DNA from: Paenibacillus phytohabitans
Lineage (GTDB): Bacteria > Bacillota > Bacilli > Paenibacillales > Paenibacillaceae
Direction of reading: 5' to 3'
Length of the DNA stretch: 52,412 nucleotides
Assembly: GCF_013141775.1 (NCBI RefSeq)
Contig: NZ_WHOB01000095.1
Span: 1-52,412, forward strand
Shown: one piece after another, positions 32,945-41,913 of the stretch
Numbering within the stretch: position 1 is the stretch's first letter
Layout of the letters: the number at the start of each line of letters is the position of its first letter
The notes under the pieces: generated by a model
Seen by the model: only the letters and a program-made list of their open reading frames with translations
The model's database searches: none
Told to the model about the DNA's origin: nothing
Program-made: the position numbers and the translations under genes

Positions 32945-33661
32945 CTAGTCCCGGCGAGGCCGTTCATGGCGGGCACTCAGCTCTTTCAGAATCTCATCCA
33001 GCGGAAGCTTCCGCTCCTGCAGCAGGACCAGTAAATGATAGATCAGATCGCTGACTTCAAGGCGAAGCTCGGCATTATCTTTATTTTTGGCGGCGATAAT
33101 AGTTTCGGAGGCTTCTTCGCCGACCTTCTTGAGAATCTTGTCGACGCCCTTATCAAACAGATAAGTAGTGTACGCCCCTTCCGGACGGTTCACTTCCCGC
33201 TCGGCAATTACGCGCTCCAGCTCACCCAGTACAGCAAAGCGGTCATGGCCTGCTGCTGCCGAGTTAACTGTACCTCCCGCTGCTTCAGCTGTTGCCGGTG
33301 AATCGAGGGGAATCTCGCGGAAGAAGCAGCTATTCTCACCCGTATGGCAGGCCGGTCCTTCCGGCACTACTTTTACCAGTAAGGTGTCGCTGTCACAATC
33401 GTAATGGATGGAGGTGATGGCCTGGGTATTGCCGGAGGTTCCGCCCTTATGCCAGAGCTCACTACGCGAACGGCTCCAGAACCAGGTCTGGCCGCTCTCG
33501 AGTGACAGCCGTAGTGACTCCGGATTCATATAGGCGAACATTAATACTTCCAGGGTACGGGCATCCTGCACCACTGCCGGCAGCAGGCCGGCTTCATTCC
33601 AGCGGATGCCTGACAATGCCTCCTGCTGGATCTGCGCTATGTCTTTCTTGTCCTCGCTCAT
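32945..33661 (-). CDS. hisIE: Bifunctional phosphoribosyl-AMP cyclohydrolase / phosphoribosyl-ATP pyrophosphatase
   Basis: A 238-residue fusion catalysing the second and third steps of histidine synthesis. The HisI part (residues 1-120) has MFAYMNPESLRLSLE, FWSRSRSELWHKGGTSGN, and the zinc cysteines in HYDCDSDTLL and GPACHTGENSCFF. A linker rich in Ala and Gly follows (residues 122-140). The HisE part (145-235) has YTTYLFDKGVDKILKKVGEEASE and DLIYHLLVLL. Its ATG overlaps the hisF stop by four bases. Confidence 0.96.
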   Translation of the reverse strand: MSEDKKDIAQIQQEALSGIRWNEAGLLPAVVQDARTLEVLMFAYMNPESLRLSLESGQTWFWSRSRSELWHKGGTSGNTQAITSIHYDCDSDTLLVKVVPEGPACHTGENSCFFREIPLDSPATAEAAGGTVNSAAAGHDRFAVLGELERVIAEREVNRPEGAYTTYLFDKGVDKILKKVGEEASETIIAAKNKDNAELRLEVSDLIYHLLVLLQERKLPLDEILKELSARHERPRRD

Positions 33662-34416
33662 CGGATCTCTACCCCTCTTTGCTTCAGATCAGCCTTCAAA
33701 TCATGAATGGCAATCTCTTTATAGTGAAAAATAGTTGCCGCAAGCCCGGCATCTGCCTTGCCTGCGGTAAATACATCATAGAAATGATCAATTCTTCCCG
33801 CACCGCCGGAAGCAATTACGGGAATGCTCAGCAGATCGCAGACTGCTGCCGTCAGCTTCAGATCGAAGCCGTCCTTCGTGCCGTCCGCGTCCATGCTCGT
33901 AAGCAGGATTTCGCCCGCTCCCAGCCGCTCAGCTTCCTTGGCCCAGGTAAGCGCCCGGATACCGGTAGGCGTACGTCCGCCGTGAGTGTACACTTCCCAC
34001 TCGCCCCAAGCTTCATTATATTTGGCATCCATCGCCACCACAATGCACTGGGAGCCGAAGTGGCGGGCGCCTTCAAGAATCAGCTGCGGATTATTGACAG
34101 CTGCCGTATTAATGCCGATCTTGTCCGCACCGGCGCGCAGGATCCGCTTCATGTCCTCGGGTGTAGAAATCCCGCCGCCCACCGTGAATGGAATAGCAAT
34201 CTCCCCGGCAGTCTGCCGCACGACCTCAACCATAGTCGCCCGCCCTTCCACTGAAGCGGAGATATCCAGAAATACCAGCTCATCTGCACCTTCGCTATCA
34301 TATAAAGCCGCCAGCTCCACCGGATCTCCGGCATCGCGCAGATTTACGAAATTAACGCCTTTTACCACCCGCCCGTCCTTCACATCCAGACAGGGGATAA
34401 TCCGTTTGGCTAACAT
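33658..34416 (-). CDS. hisF: Imidazole glycerol phosphate synthase, cyclase subunit
   Basis: A 252-residue (beta/alpha)8 barrel that uses ammonia from HisH to form imidazole glycerol phosphate and AICAR. RIIPCLDVKDGRVVKGVNF carries the first catalytic Asp; VGGGISTPEDM, GADKIGINTAA and TSMDADGTKDGFD (second catalytic Asp) follow, then IASGGAGRIDHF. ATG 34416 has AAGGAGGGG eight bases upstream; the GTG/ATG six codons earlier is on the ribosome site. It sits 52 bases after hisA. Confidence 0.97.
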   Translation of the reverse strand: MLAKRIIPCLDVKDGRVVKGVNFVNLRDAGDPVELAALYDSEGADELVFLDISASVEGRATMVEVVRQTAGEIAIPFTVGGGISTPEDMKRILRAGADKIGINTAAVNNPQLILEGARHFGSQCIVVAMDAKYNEAWGEWEVYTHGGRTPTGIRALTWAKEAERLGAGEILLTSMDADGTKDGFDLKLTAAVCDLLSIPVIASGGAGRIDHFYDVFTAGKADAGLAATIFHYKEIAIHDLKADLKQRGVEIR

Positions 34417-34468
34417 CCAAGACCCCTCCTTCACAGGCTAACAAAAGTAATTACTAAGCCCGTAACCC

Positions 34469-35206
34469 CTACGCCTTACCCAGCGCCTGCAGGGCTTCAG
34501 CCAGATCAATATTGCCGGTGTAGAGCGCCTTGCCGACAATCGCTCCACCGATCCCGCTGCTGCTATGTACGCTCAGACGCAGCAGATCGTCCAGGCTGGT
34601 AACACCGCCGGAGGCAATTACGGTTTTGCCGCTCGCCCCGGCCATGGATAGAATACCCTCCACGTTCGGTCCCTGCATCATCCCGTCACGGGAGATGTCT
34701 GTGTAGATGAAGGTCTCTGCACCCTTGGCTGCCAGCTCCTTGGCCAGATCCTCGGCGCGCACCTCGGAGGTATTCAGCCACCCATGCGTAGCCACATAGC
34801 CGTTACGGGCGTCAATACCGATCGCTATCTTATCGCCATACTTCGCGAGAACCGCCTCTGTAAAAGCATAATCATTGATCGCCGCCGTTCCAATAATGAC
34901 CCGGCTGATGCCAAGACCCAGCAGCTTCTCCACATCCGCAAGCGTGCGGAGACCGCCGCCGACCTGAACCGGAACATTGGCATTCCTGGCAATGGCTCCG
35001 ATGATGGCATCATTAACGGGATGCCCGGCCTTAGCGCCGTCCAGATCGACCAGATGGATAAACTGTCCGCCCTGCTCTTCCCAAGACTTGGCCACCTGAA
35101 CCGGACTGTCGTTATAAATGGTTTCCTGGCTGTAATCCCCCTGCTGCAACCGGACACATTTGCCGTCACGGATATCAATCGCCGGATATACGATAAAAGA
35201 AGACAT
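34469..35206 (-). CDS. hisA: ProFAR isomerase
   Basis: A 245-residue (beta/alpha)8 barrel that isomerises ProFAR to PRFAR. YPAIDIRDGKCVRLQQGDY carries the catalytic Asp near residue 10. Two phosphate-binding loops, VQVGGGLRT and VIIGTAAIND, and YTDISRDGMMQGPN with the second Asp are present, as is VIASGGVTSLDDL. It is homologous to hisF in the same operon. GGGGAG lies six bases before the ATG. Confidence 0.97.
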   Translation of the reverse strand: MSSFIVYPAIDIRDGKCVRLQQGDYSQETIYNDSPVQVAKSWEEQGGQFIHLVDLDGAKAGHPVNDAIIGAIARNANVPVQVGGGLRTLADVEKLLGLGISRVIIGTAAINDYAFTEAVLAKYGDKIAIGIDARNGYVATHGWLNTSEVRAEDLAKELAAKGAETFIYTDISRDGMMQGPNVEGILSMAGASGKTVIASGGVTSLDDLLRLSVHSSSGIGGAIVGKALYTGNIDLAEALQALGKA

Positions 35207-35255
35207 GTAGCGCTCCCCGCTTTCATTACAATTTGCAAATATAGTTATTCAGGCT

Positions 35256-35879
35256 TCACGCCTGCTCTCTTCGAAGCCGCAGGAAATTCCCCAGCAGCTT
35301 GATGCCAAGCTCACCGCTCTTCTCCGGGTGAAACTGCATGCCGTACACATGGTTCCGCCCGACTACAGCCGTTACCGGATGTCCATAATCCGTGACCGCC
35401 AGCAGGTCGCTGTCGCTACCTGCAAGCACATGATAGGAATGGACGAAGTAGACATGCCCTTCTTCAAGGCCGGTCAGAAGCGGACTCGCCGGCTGGAGGA
35501 AGCCCAGCTTGTTCCACCCCATATGCGGCACCTTGTAGCCGTCACGGGGTGCGAAGCGTACCACCGAGCCCGGCAGAAGATCCAGCCCCTTATGCTCGCC
35601 ATGCTCCTCGCTGCTGCTGAACAGCAGCTGCATACCAAGGCATATACCCAGCAGCGGCTGTCCCGCTTCAGCTACAGCCTTAACTACAACATCCATTCCG
35701 CTCGCCCGCAGATGCTCCATCGCATCGCCGAATGCACCGACACCCGGCAGGATCACGCTGTCTGCCGCCAGAATCTCACCGGCATCTGCCGTCACCAGAC
35801 TCGTATACCCCAGGCGTTCCACCGCCTTGCTGACACTGTGCAGGTTGCCCATGCCGTAATCGACGATTGCAACGGTCAT
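35256..35879 (-). CDS. hisH: Imidazole glycerol phosphate synthase, glutamine amidotransferase subunit
   Basis: A 207-residue class I glutaminase that feeds ammonia to HisF. YGMGNLHSVSKA at the N-terminus, nucleophilic Cys in PLLGICLGMQLLF, and the His-Glu pair in GMQFHPEKSGELG form the triad. ATG 35879 begins one base after the hisB stop, and GGGAG lies about nine bases upstream, so it is coupled to hisB. Confidence 0.97.
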   Translation of the reverse strand: MTVAIVDYGMGNLHSVSKAVERLGYTSLVTADAGEILAADSVILPGVGAFGDAMEHLRASGMDVVVKAVAEAGQPLLGICLGMQLLFSSSEEHGEHKGLDLLPGSVVRFAPRDGYKVPHMGWNKLGFLQPASPLLTGLEEGHVYFVHSYHVLAGSDSDLLAVTDYGHPVTAVVGRNHVYGMQFHPEKSGELGIKLLGNFLRLRREQA

Positions 35880-35880
35880 G

Positions 35881-36492
35881 CTACAGCACTCCCTTCGTCG
35901 AAGGCACACCCTTCACCCGGGGGTCCACTTGTGTCGCTTCATCCAGCGCCCGTCCCAGTGCCTTGAAGACCGCTTCAATCATGTGATGGGTATTGGAGCC
36001 GTAATGTACAATGACATGCAGCGTAATTCTCGCTTCCAGCGCAAATTTCCAGAGGAATTCGTGAACCAGCTCCGTAGAGAAGCTGCCTACCTGCTGCGAT
36101 GGATACGTAGCCCGGTATTCAAAATGCGGCCGGTTGCTGATATCAATCACTACCTGAGCCAGTGCCTCATCCATCGGGACGAAGACACTCGCGTAACGCT
36201 TGATGCCTTTTTTGTCGCCAAGCGCTTCCCGCAGCGCCTGTCCCAGACAGATACCGATATCCTCAACCGTGTGGTGGTCATCGATATCGATGTCGCCCCG
36301 CGCCTGTACGCTCAGATCAAACTGTCCATGCTTGGTGAATAGATCCAGCATATGATTCAGAAAAGGCACATCGGTCTCCAGCTCGGAAACTCCGCTGCCG
36401 TCCACAGCAAAGGTCAACGCGATGTCCGTTTCGTTGGTTGTACGGCTAAGTCCGGCCTTGCGCAGCGCCACTTCATTATTATTGTTCTCCAT
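35881..36492 (-). CDS. hisB: Imidazoleglycerol-phosphate dehydratase
   Basis: A 203-residue manganese enzyme (HisB dehydratase without the phosphatase domain found in E. coli). Metal motifs: FLNHMLDLFTKHGQFD and DIDDHHTVEDIGICLGQAL in the first repeat, then HEFLWKFALEARITLHVIVHYGSNTHHMIEAVFKA (described here in parts) in the second. ATG 36492 has AAAGGTGG eight bases upstream; an earlier GTG is on that ribosome site. It overlaps hisD by 14 bases. Confidence 0.95.
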   Translation of the reverse strand: MENNNNEVALRKAGLSRTTNETDIALTFAVDGSGVSELETDVPFLNHMLDLFTKHGQFDLSVQARGDIDIDDHHTVEDIGICLGQALREALGDKKGIKRYASVFVPMDEALAQVVIDISNRPHFEYRATYPSQQVGSFSTELVHEFLWKFALEARITLHVIVHYGSNTHHMIEAVFKALGRALDEATQVDPRVKGVPSTKGVL

Positions 36493-37789
36493 TTCCGTCT
36501 CCACCTTTCGCTTCGTTCTCCAGCCGGATTTCTATTGCGCGGGCATGGCCTTCCAGACCCTCACGCCGGGCGAGCTCCATAATCGCCGCCCCGTCCCGCA
36601 GCAGTGCTTCCTTGCTGTAATAGATCAGGCTGGATTTCTTAATGAAATCATCCACGTCCACAGGCGAGGAGAACCTTGCTGTGCCGTTGGTCGGTATAAT
36701 ATGGTTCGGTCCGGCGAAGTAATCGCCGACCGGCTCCGAGCTGTACGGACCCAGGAAGATTGCCCCGGCGTTCTCAATCGCGCCGGTCAGTGCCATCGGG
36801 TCCGCCACTACAATCTCCAGATGCTCCGGCGCCAGCCGGTTCACAATGGAGATGCCCTCCTCGATCGATTCCACGACGATAATCGCGCCGTAGTTCTCCA
36901 CCGAGGCCCGCGCGATAGCTTCGCGCGGCAACGTCTGCAGCTGCCGTTCTACTTCGGCAGCAACGGCCTCCGCGAGACGCTGCGACGGCGTCACAAGGAT
37001 CGCCGAGGCCATCTCGTCGTGCTCGGCCTGCGAGAGCAGGTCGGCCGCGACGTAGGCGGCCTCGGCGGTATCGTCGGCGAGCACGACGATCTCGCTCGGT
37101 CCGGCGATGCTGTCGATATCGACAGCGCCGTAGACCTCGCGTTTGGCCAGGGCCACGTAAATGTTCCCTGGCCCGCAGATCTTATCGACCGGCACGATGG
37201 ATTCCGTGCCGAAGGCCAGGGCGGCGATCGCCTGCGCGCCGCCTACGCGGTATATCTCGTTTACGCCCGCTTCAGCGGCGGCAACGAGAATATAGGGATC
37301 GATGCCTTCGAAGCCGCCCGTCGAAGGCGGTGTAACCATCACGATCTCCGGCACGCCGGCGATCTGTGCCGGAATAACGTTCATCAGCACCGAGGACGGA
37401 TACGCTGCCTTGCCCCCGGGAACATAGACGCCCACCCGCTTCAGCGGGCGGATGATCTGTCCGAGGATCGTGCCGTCCGGCTGCAGATCCATCCAGGAAT
37501 TGCGCTTCTGCCGCGCATGGAACGCACGGATATTGACAGCTGCCGCCCGGATTGCCGTCACGAAGGACTCCTCTACCCGGCCATAGGCGGCCTCTAGCTC
37601 CTCCTGCGTTACCCGCAGCTGCGCAGGCGTCAGCACTGCGCCGTCGAAGCGCTCCGTATACCGGAGCAATGCCGCATCACCTTCCTGTTTGATACCGGCC
37701 ACGATTTCACGTACCGCCTTGTTCTGCTCCGGCGTGCCGTATTCCACTTCACGCTGCAGCTTAAACTCCTTACTGGACTGGACCTTCAC
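36479..37789 (-). CDS. hisD: Histidinol dehydrogenase
   Basis: A 436-residue zinc and NAD enzyme that oxidises histidinol to histidine in two steps. Features: YVPGGKAAYPSSVLMNVIPA, CGPGNIYVALAKREVYGAVDID, AGPSEIVVLADDTA, LLSQAEHDEMASA, APEHLEIV, GAIFLGPYSSEPVGDYFAGPNHIIPT. A stretch of unusually GC-rich codons runs through the middle (about 36900-37350) although the protein is normal. GTG start with GGGGGG upstream. It follows hisG by 145 bases with no gene between. Confidence 0.97.
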   Translation of the reverse strand: MKVQSSKEFKLQREVEYGTPEQNKAVREIVAGIKQEGDAALLRYTERFDGAVLTPAQLRVTQEELEAAYGRVEESFVTAIRAAAVNIRAFHARQKRNSWMDLQPDGTILGQIIRPLKRVGVYVPGGKAAYPSSVLMNVIPAQIAGVPEIVMVTPPSTGGFEGIDPYILVAAAEAGVNEIYRVGGAQAIAALAFGTESIVPVDKICGPGNIYVALAKREVYGAVDIDSIAGPSEIVVLADDTAEAAYVAADLLSQAEHDEMASAILVTPSQRLAEAVAAEVERQLQTLPREAIARASVENYGAIIVVESIEEGISIVNRLAPEHLEIVVADPMALTGAIENAGAIFLGPYSSEPVGDYFAGPNHIIPTNGTARFSSPVDVDDFIKKSSLIYYSKEALLRDGAAIMELARREGLEGHARAIEIRLENEAKGGDGNGEQ

Positions 37790-37934
37790 CGCTGCTTCCC
37801 CCCTGAACTTTCTATTTACTAGCTAGGCTCAGCCGTAACTACGGATAATGTTTGGACTTCCGCTCCTACAGTTCCAAACTTTTCCTTCGTCACTTCTATC
37901 CTTTTTTCATCTTTTAAAGTTCAATCTGTATAGC

Positions 37935-38579
37935 TTATTTAATCTGCAGCTCCGGGCCTGCAATCACGGCCTGCAGGCGGTCACACAGCTGCTGAATTTC
38001 CTCATTCTTCATCCGGTAGCTTACCCGGTTGGCCACCAGGCGGCTGGTAATTTCGAAGATACTGGTCATTTCCACCAGCCCGTTATCCTTCAGGGTCTGG
38101 CCGGTCTCCACCATATCCACGATCCGGTCAGCCAGTCCAATCAGCGGCGCCAGCTCAATCGAGCCGTTCAGCTTCACAACCTCGACCTGCTGGCCCTGCT
38201 CACGGAAGTACCGTGAGGCCACGTTCGGATATTTGGTCGCTACCCGCTGCTGGATGCCCGGCTGCCAGTTCGGGAGTCCGATAATCGACATCCGGCAGCG
38301 GGCGATTCCCAGATCAAGCAGCTCGTACACATCACGGTTTTCTTCCAGCAGTACATCTTTGCCGACAATACCGATATCCGCTACACCATACTCTACATAT
38401 GTAGGCACATCTACCGGCTTGGCAAGAATAAACTCCATTCCGGCTTCCGGCAGTGAAATCACCAGCTTGCGTGATTCTTCCCCGTCCGGAGGAATCGGCA
38501 GTCCCGCCTTGCGGAACAGCTCTGCCGCTTTGTTGTAAATCCGGCCTTTCGGCATGGCTACCTTAAGAATCTGTGCCAT
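37935..38579 (-). CDS. hisG: ATP phosphoribosyltransferase, short form
   Basis: A 214-residue catalytic subunit for the first step, joining ATP and PRPP. It is the short form lacking the regulatory C-terminal domain, so it needs HisZ, encoded immediately upstream. Motifs: KVAMPKGRIYNKA, DVPTYVEYGVADIGIVGKDVL, KYPNVASRYF and VDMVETGQTLKDNGL (PRPP site). GGAGG lies nine bases before the ATG. Confidence 0.97.
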   Translation of the reverse strand: MAQILKVAMPKGRIYNKAAELFRKAGLPIPPDGEESRKLVISLPEAGMEFILAKPVDVPTYVEYGVADIGIVGKDVLLEENRDVYELLDLGIARCRMSIIGLPNWQPGIQQRVATKYPNVASRYFREQGQQVEVVKLNGSIELAPLIGLADRIVDMVETGQTLKDNGLVEMTSIFEITSRLVANRVSYRMKNEEIQQLCDRLQAVIAGPELQIK

Positions 38580-38696
38580 TCATACCCGCCTCCATTTCAA
38601 TTTCCGCTACCCTATATAATTGCAGGGATTACTTGGGTTCACATATTCCTTCATTTCACTTATTGTCACCTATTGCTTCATTCCACATTTATGAGA

Positions 38697-39914
38697 TCAG
38701 CCATGCTCGCTGATAAAAGACACAAACGTATAAATCTCTCCGTAACGTTCACCCTCTGCCTCTACGGTATCCGTATCCAGGCGCTTCACAACCTTCAGCT
38801 CTTCCGGGCCTGCCGCCAGCCGGGTTACCACAGCGTGGCCCTCATTCCGCAGCCGGGCCGCCTCAGCAAGACCTTCCTGACGCCGCAGGGCATCGTACTG
38901 GACCAGTACCGGCAGTTCTTCCTCTTCGGTCACTCCGGATACACCATCCAGAATGCGGTTGGTCTTCAGTGAGAAGCCTGTCGACGGAATCGGGCGTCCA
39001 AACTGCTGAAGCAGATTGTCGTACCTTCCGCCGCTGCACACCGGGAAGCCCAGCTCCGAAGCATAACCTTCAAACGTCATGCCCGTATAATAGGAGAAAT
39101 CACCGATCATCGTCAGATCAATCAGCACATGCTGAGAGACGCCGTATGCGACAAGCACCTCCCATACCTTGCATAAATGCTCAATGGAAGCGCGTGCCAG
39201 CGGATGGCTGCTGAGCTCCAGCGCCTGTCCGCAGATTTCCTTGCCTCCCCGCAGCCGCAGCAGTCCGTCCAGTTCCTTCTTCTGGGCTTCCGGCAGTTCC
39301 AGGCGGCGCAGCGTCTCCCGGAAAGCGACATAATCACGGCCCAGCAGATGACTCTTCAGCTCTTCCTGGGCCTGCGGGAGGCCGGATACCGCTTCCTGGA
39401 ACAGACCGTCGAGGAAGCCTACATGCCCTATCGCAATTTTAAAAGATTTCACTCCCGCGGCCTCCAGCGAGGCAATTGCCAGTGCAACGACCTCAGCATC
39501 CGCCTCTGGTGAATCATCTCCGACAAGCTCCACTCCGGTCTGGAAGAATTCCGCTTCCCGGCCGGCCTCCTCTTCGATAGCACGGAAGACATTGGCATGA
39601 TAGGAAAGGCGCAGCGGCAGCGGTTCGTCCTTCAATAAGGAGGAGACTACGCGGGCAACGGGCGCTGTCATTTCTGAACGCAGCACGAGTGCCTGACCGC
39701 GGTTATTCAGTAATTTATACAACTTCTGGTCTGACGTGGAACTGGCCACACCGACCGTATCGTAATATTCAAGGGTGGGAGTAATCATCTGGCGGTAGCC
39801 CCAGCGGCTCATGCAGTGCAGCACATCGTTCTCAATCTTGCGCAGCTTCGTTACCGCACGCGGGAGATAATCCCGTACGCCGGCAGGCTTTTCGAATCCC
39901 TTTGGTTTGGACAT
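38697..39914 (-). CDS. hisZ: ATP phosphoribosyltransferase regulatory subunit
   Basis: A 405-residue class II aminoacyl-tRNA-synthetase-like protein that binds histidine and regulates HisG. It has the HisRS-like core: RDYLPRAVTKLRKIENDVL, MITPTLEYYD, VLRSEMTAPVARV, LSYHANVFRA, and FSYYTGMTFEGYASELGFPVCSGGRYDNLL. The tRNA-binding domain of true HisRS is absent and the C-terminal domain is degenerate, as expected for HisZ. ATG 39914 follows GAGGTG by ten bases. First gene of the his operon. Confidence 0.95.
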   Translation of the reverse strand: MSKPKGFEKPAGVRDYLPRAVTKLRKIENDVLHCMSRWGYRQMITPTLEYYDTVGVASSTSDQKLYKLLNNRGQALVLRSEMTAPVARVVSSLLKDEPLPLRLSYHANVFRAIEEEAGREAEFFQTGVELVGDDSPEADAEVVALAIASLEAAGVKSFKIAIGHVGFLDGLFQEAVSGLPQAQEELKSHLLGRDYVAFRETLRRLELPEAQKKELDGLLRLRGGKEICGQALELSSHPLARASIEHLCKVWEVLVAYGVSQHVLIDLTMIGDFSYYTGMTFEGYASELGFPVCSGGRYDNLLQQFGRPIPSTGFSLKTNRILDGVSGVTEEEELPVLVQYDALRRQEGLAEAARLRNEGHAVVTRLAAGPEELKVVKRLDTDTVEAEGERYGEIYTFVSFISEHG

Positions 39915-40002
39915 CTTCACTTTTCACCTCATCAGATATCATAAGAAGCATCTTAAATCGCTTTAATATGGTAAAGTGGTAGTAAACTAAAGCAGTGGTA
40001 AT

Positions 40003-40032
40003 ATCGTATCACGGACTATCCTTTTGCGTCAA
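40003..40032 (-). promoter_or_regulatory. Candidate promoter of the his operon
   Basis: -35 TTGACG (40027-40032), 18-bp spacer, -10 TACGAT (40003-40008) on the minus strand. The leader to hisZ is about 80 bases and shows no T-box or attenuator. The remaining gap 40033-40150 shows nothing. Confidence 0.55.
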
Positions 40033-40150
40033 CAATCTCCTTCTATACCCGCCAGTTTCGGAAGCTTGGACTATATGTTAAGCAGCGCCTATCCATCCTC
40101 TCTTTGCCACCGTGATTACCTGCGAATATAATAAGCTGTAGAACATGAAC

Positions 40151-40179
40151 TTCAGAATGTTTCATACGAAATATATAAT
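40151..40179 (+). promoter_or_regulatory. Candidate promoter of gntK
   Basis: TTCAGA (40151-40156), 17-bp spacer, perfect TATAAT (40174-40179) inside an AT-rich stretch. An imperfect palindrome TTTCATACGAAA (40160-40171) lies in the spacer and could be an operator. Confidence 0.4.
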
Positions 40180-40250
40180 ATAATTGTACTTTATTTCCTG
40201 CATTAAGTATTCCCGGTATCTATTTCAGAGCAGAAAGAAGGACTGACGGC

Positions 40251-41795
40251 TTGAGTACATCCTATATGATCGGCGTTGATATTGGAACCACCAGCACCAA
40301 GGCTGTCCTCTTCGAGGAGAACGGAACAATCGTCACACAGAGCAACCAGGGCTATCCGCTGCATCAGCCTTCCCCTTCTGTAGCAGAACAGGACCCTGGT
40401 CAGATTCTGCAGGCTGTCCTGCACACTATCTCTTCAGTCATGCAGGACAGCCACGTCCCTCCTGGACAGGTTCTGCTTGTCTCCTTCAGCTCGGCCATGC
40501 ACAGCGTGATTGCTGTAGATTCTTCCGGCAAACCGCTTACCGCCTGCATCACCTGGGCCGATAACCGGAGCAGTGCAGCTGCCCGGCGGCTGAAGAATGA
40601 ACTGAACGGGCATGAGCTGTATATGCGGACAGGAACACCCGTCCATCCGATGTCTCCAATTACCAAGCTGATGTGGCTCGGTGAGGAGCATCCGGAGCTG
40701 TTCAGCCAGACCCATAAATTCATCTCCATTAAAGAATATATCTTCTTCAAGCTGTTCGGCAAATATGTAATTGATCACTCCATTGCCTCTTCTACAGGTA
40801 TGTTCAATCTGGAGAAGCTTGACTGGGACGCTGAGGCGCTCCGTATCGCCGGAATTACTCCAGAACGTCTATCAAGACCGGTGCCCACCACGCAGATCCT
40901 GCAGGGGCTGCTTCCGGGGCTTCCGGAAGAGCTTGGACTTCTGGCCGCCACACCGTTTGTCGTAGGCGCCAGTGACGGTGTCCTATCCAATCTGGGGGTC
41001 GGTGCCATAGAGCCGGGGGTTATTGCCGCGACTATAGGAACCAGCGGTGCCATCCGCACCGTGGTCGACCGGCCGCTGACCGACCCGAAAGGGCGGACCT
41101 TCTGCTATGCACTAACGGACAAGCACTGGGTTATTGGCGGCCCCGTGAATAATGGCGGCATGCTGTTCCGCTGGGTGCGTGATGAGTTCGCCGCCTCTGA
41201 GGTAGAGACCGCGAAGCGCCTCGGTATTGATCCTTATGAGGTCCTGACCCGGATCGCCGAGCAGGTACCGCCAGGCAGCAGTGGCCTGCTCTTCCATCCC
41301 TATCTGACCGGTGAGCGTGCCCCGCTGTGGAACCCCGATGCGCGCGGCTCCTTCTTCGGACTGAGCATGAATCACCGCAAAGAGCATATGATCCGCTCTG
41401 TGCTGGAGGGTGTCATCTTCAATATGTATACCGTCCTGCTCGCTATGGAGGAAATTATCGGCCAGCCGGCCAGAATCCTGGCTACCGGCGGCTTCGCCCG
41501 CTCCGCTCTATGGCGGCAGATGATGGCGGACATATTTGATCAGGAGGTGGTAGTCCCTGAGAGCTTCGAGAGCTCCTGTCTTGGCGCCGTTGTCCTCGGG
41601 CTGTACGCCATCGGCCGGATCGATTCCTTCGATTCCGTATTCGGCATGATTGGCTCGACCCACCGCCATGAACCCGTCCAGGCACATGCCAAAGTCTATA
41701 AGCAGCTGCTGCCCATCTATATCTCCGTATACCGCAGCCTCGAAGGCCAATATCAGGCGATTGCCGATTTCCAGCGCGAACAGGCCGGAGAGTAG
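40251..41795 (+). CDS. gntK: Gluconokinase, FGGY family
   Basis: A 514-residue carbohydrate kinase, most like gluconate kinase of Bacillota. Residues about 5-250 form the N-terminal FGGY domain (YMIGVDIGTTSTKAVLF, the conserved WADNRSS, MSPITKLMWL). The C-terminal domain has GASDGVLSNLGVGAI, the ATP-binding IGTSGAIR, and LATGGFARSALWRQMMADIF. TTG start with GAAGGA upstream. No permease or 6-phosphogluconate dehydrogenase gene is next to it. It separates the his operon from the hprK block and is on the opposite strand to both. Xylulokinase is a less likely alternative. Confidence 0.88.
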   Translation: MSTSYMIGVDIGTTSTKAVLFEENGTIVTQSNQGYPLHQPSPSVAEQDPGQILQAVLHTISSVMQDSHVPPGQVLLVSFSSAMHSVIAVDSSGKPLTACITWADNRSSAAARRLKNELNGHELYMRTGTPVHPMSPITKLMWLGEEHPELFSQTHKFISIKEYIFFKLFGKYVIDHSIASSTGMFNLEKLDWDAEALRIAGITPERLSRPVPTTQILQGLLPGLPEELGLLAATPFVVGASDGVLSNLGVGAIEPGVIAATIGTSGAIRTVVDRPLTDPKGRTFCYALTDKHWVIGGPVNNGGMLFRWVRDEFAASEVETAKRLGIDPYEVLTRIAEQVPPGSSGLLFHPYLTGERAPLWNPDARGSFFGLSMNHRKEHMIRSVLEGVIFNMYTVLLAMEEIIGQPARILATGGFARSALWRQMMADIFDQEVVVPESFESSCLGAVVLGLYAIGRIDSFDSVFGMIGSTHRHEPVQAHAKVYKQLLPIYISVYRSLEGQYQAIADFQREQAGE

Positions 41796-41819
41796 TCTGC
41801 AATCCTGCCAATATATGAA

Positions 41820-41864
41820 TAAAAGCGCCAACTGGCCCGCATCTGCGGCCAGTCGGCGCTTTTA
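41820..41864. terminator. Bidirectional terminator between gntK and the acyltransferase
   Basis: AAAAGCGCC-A-ACTGGCC pairs with GGCCAGT-C-GGCGCTTTT, with A and T runs on both sides, serving both convergent genes. Confidence 0.85.
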
Positions 41865-41913
41865 TCATTCTGGATTTGAAGTCCCCTTCATTACTGCATT
41901 TCAAGGCACCCAG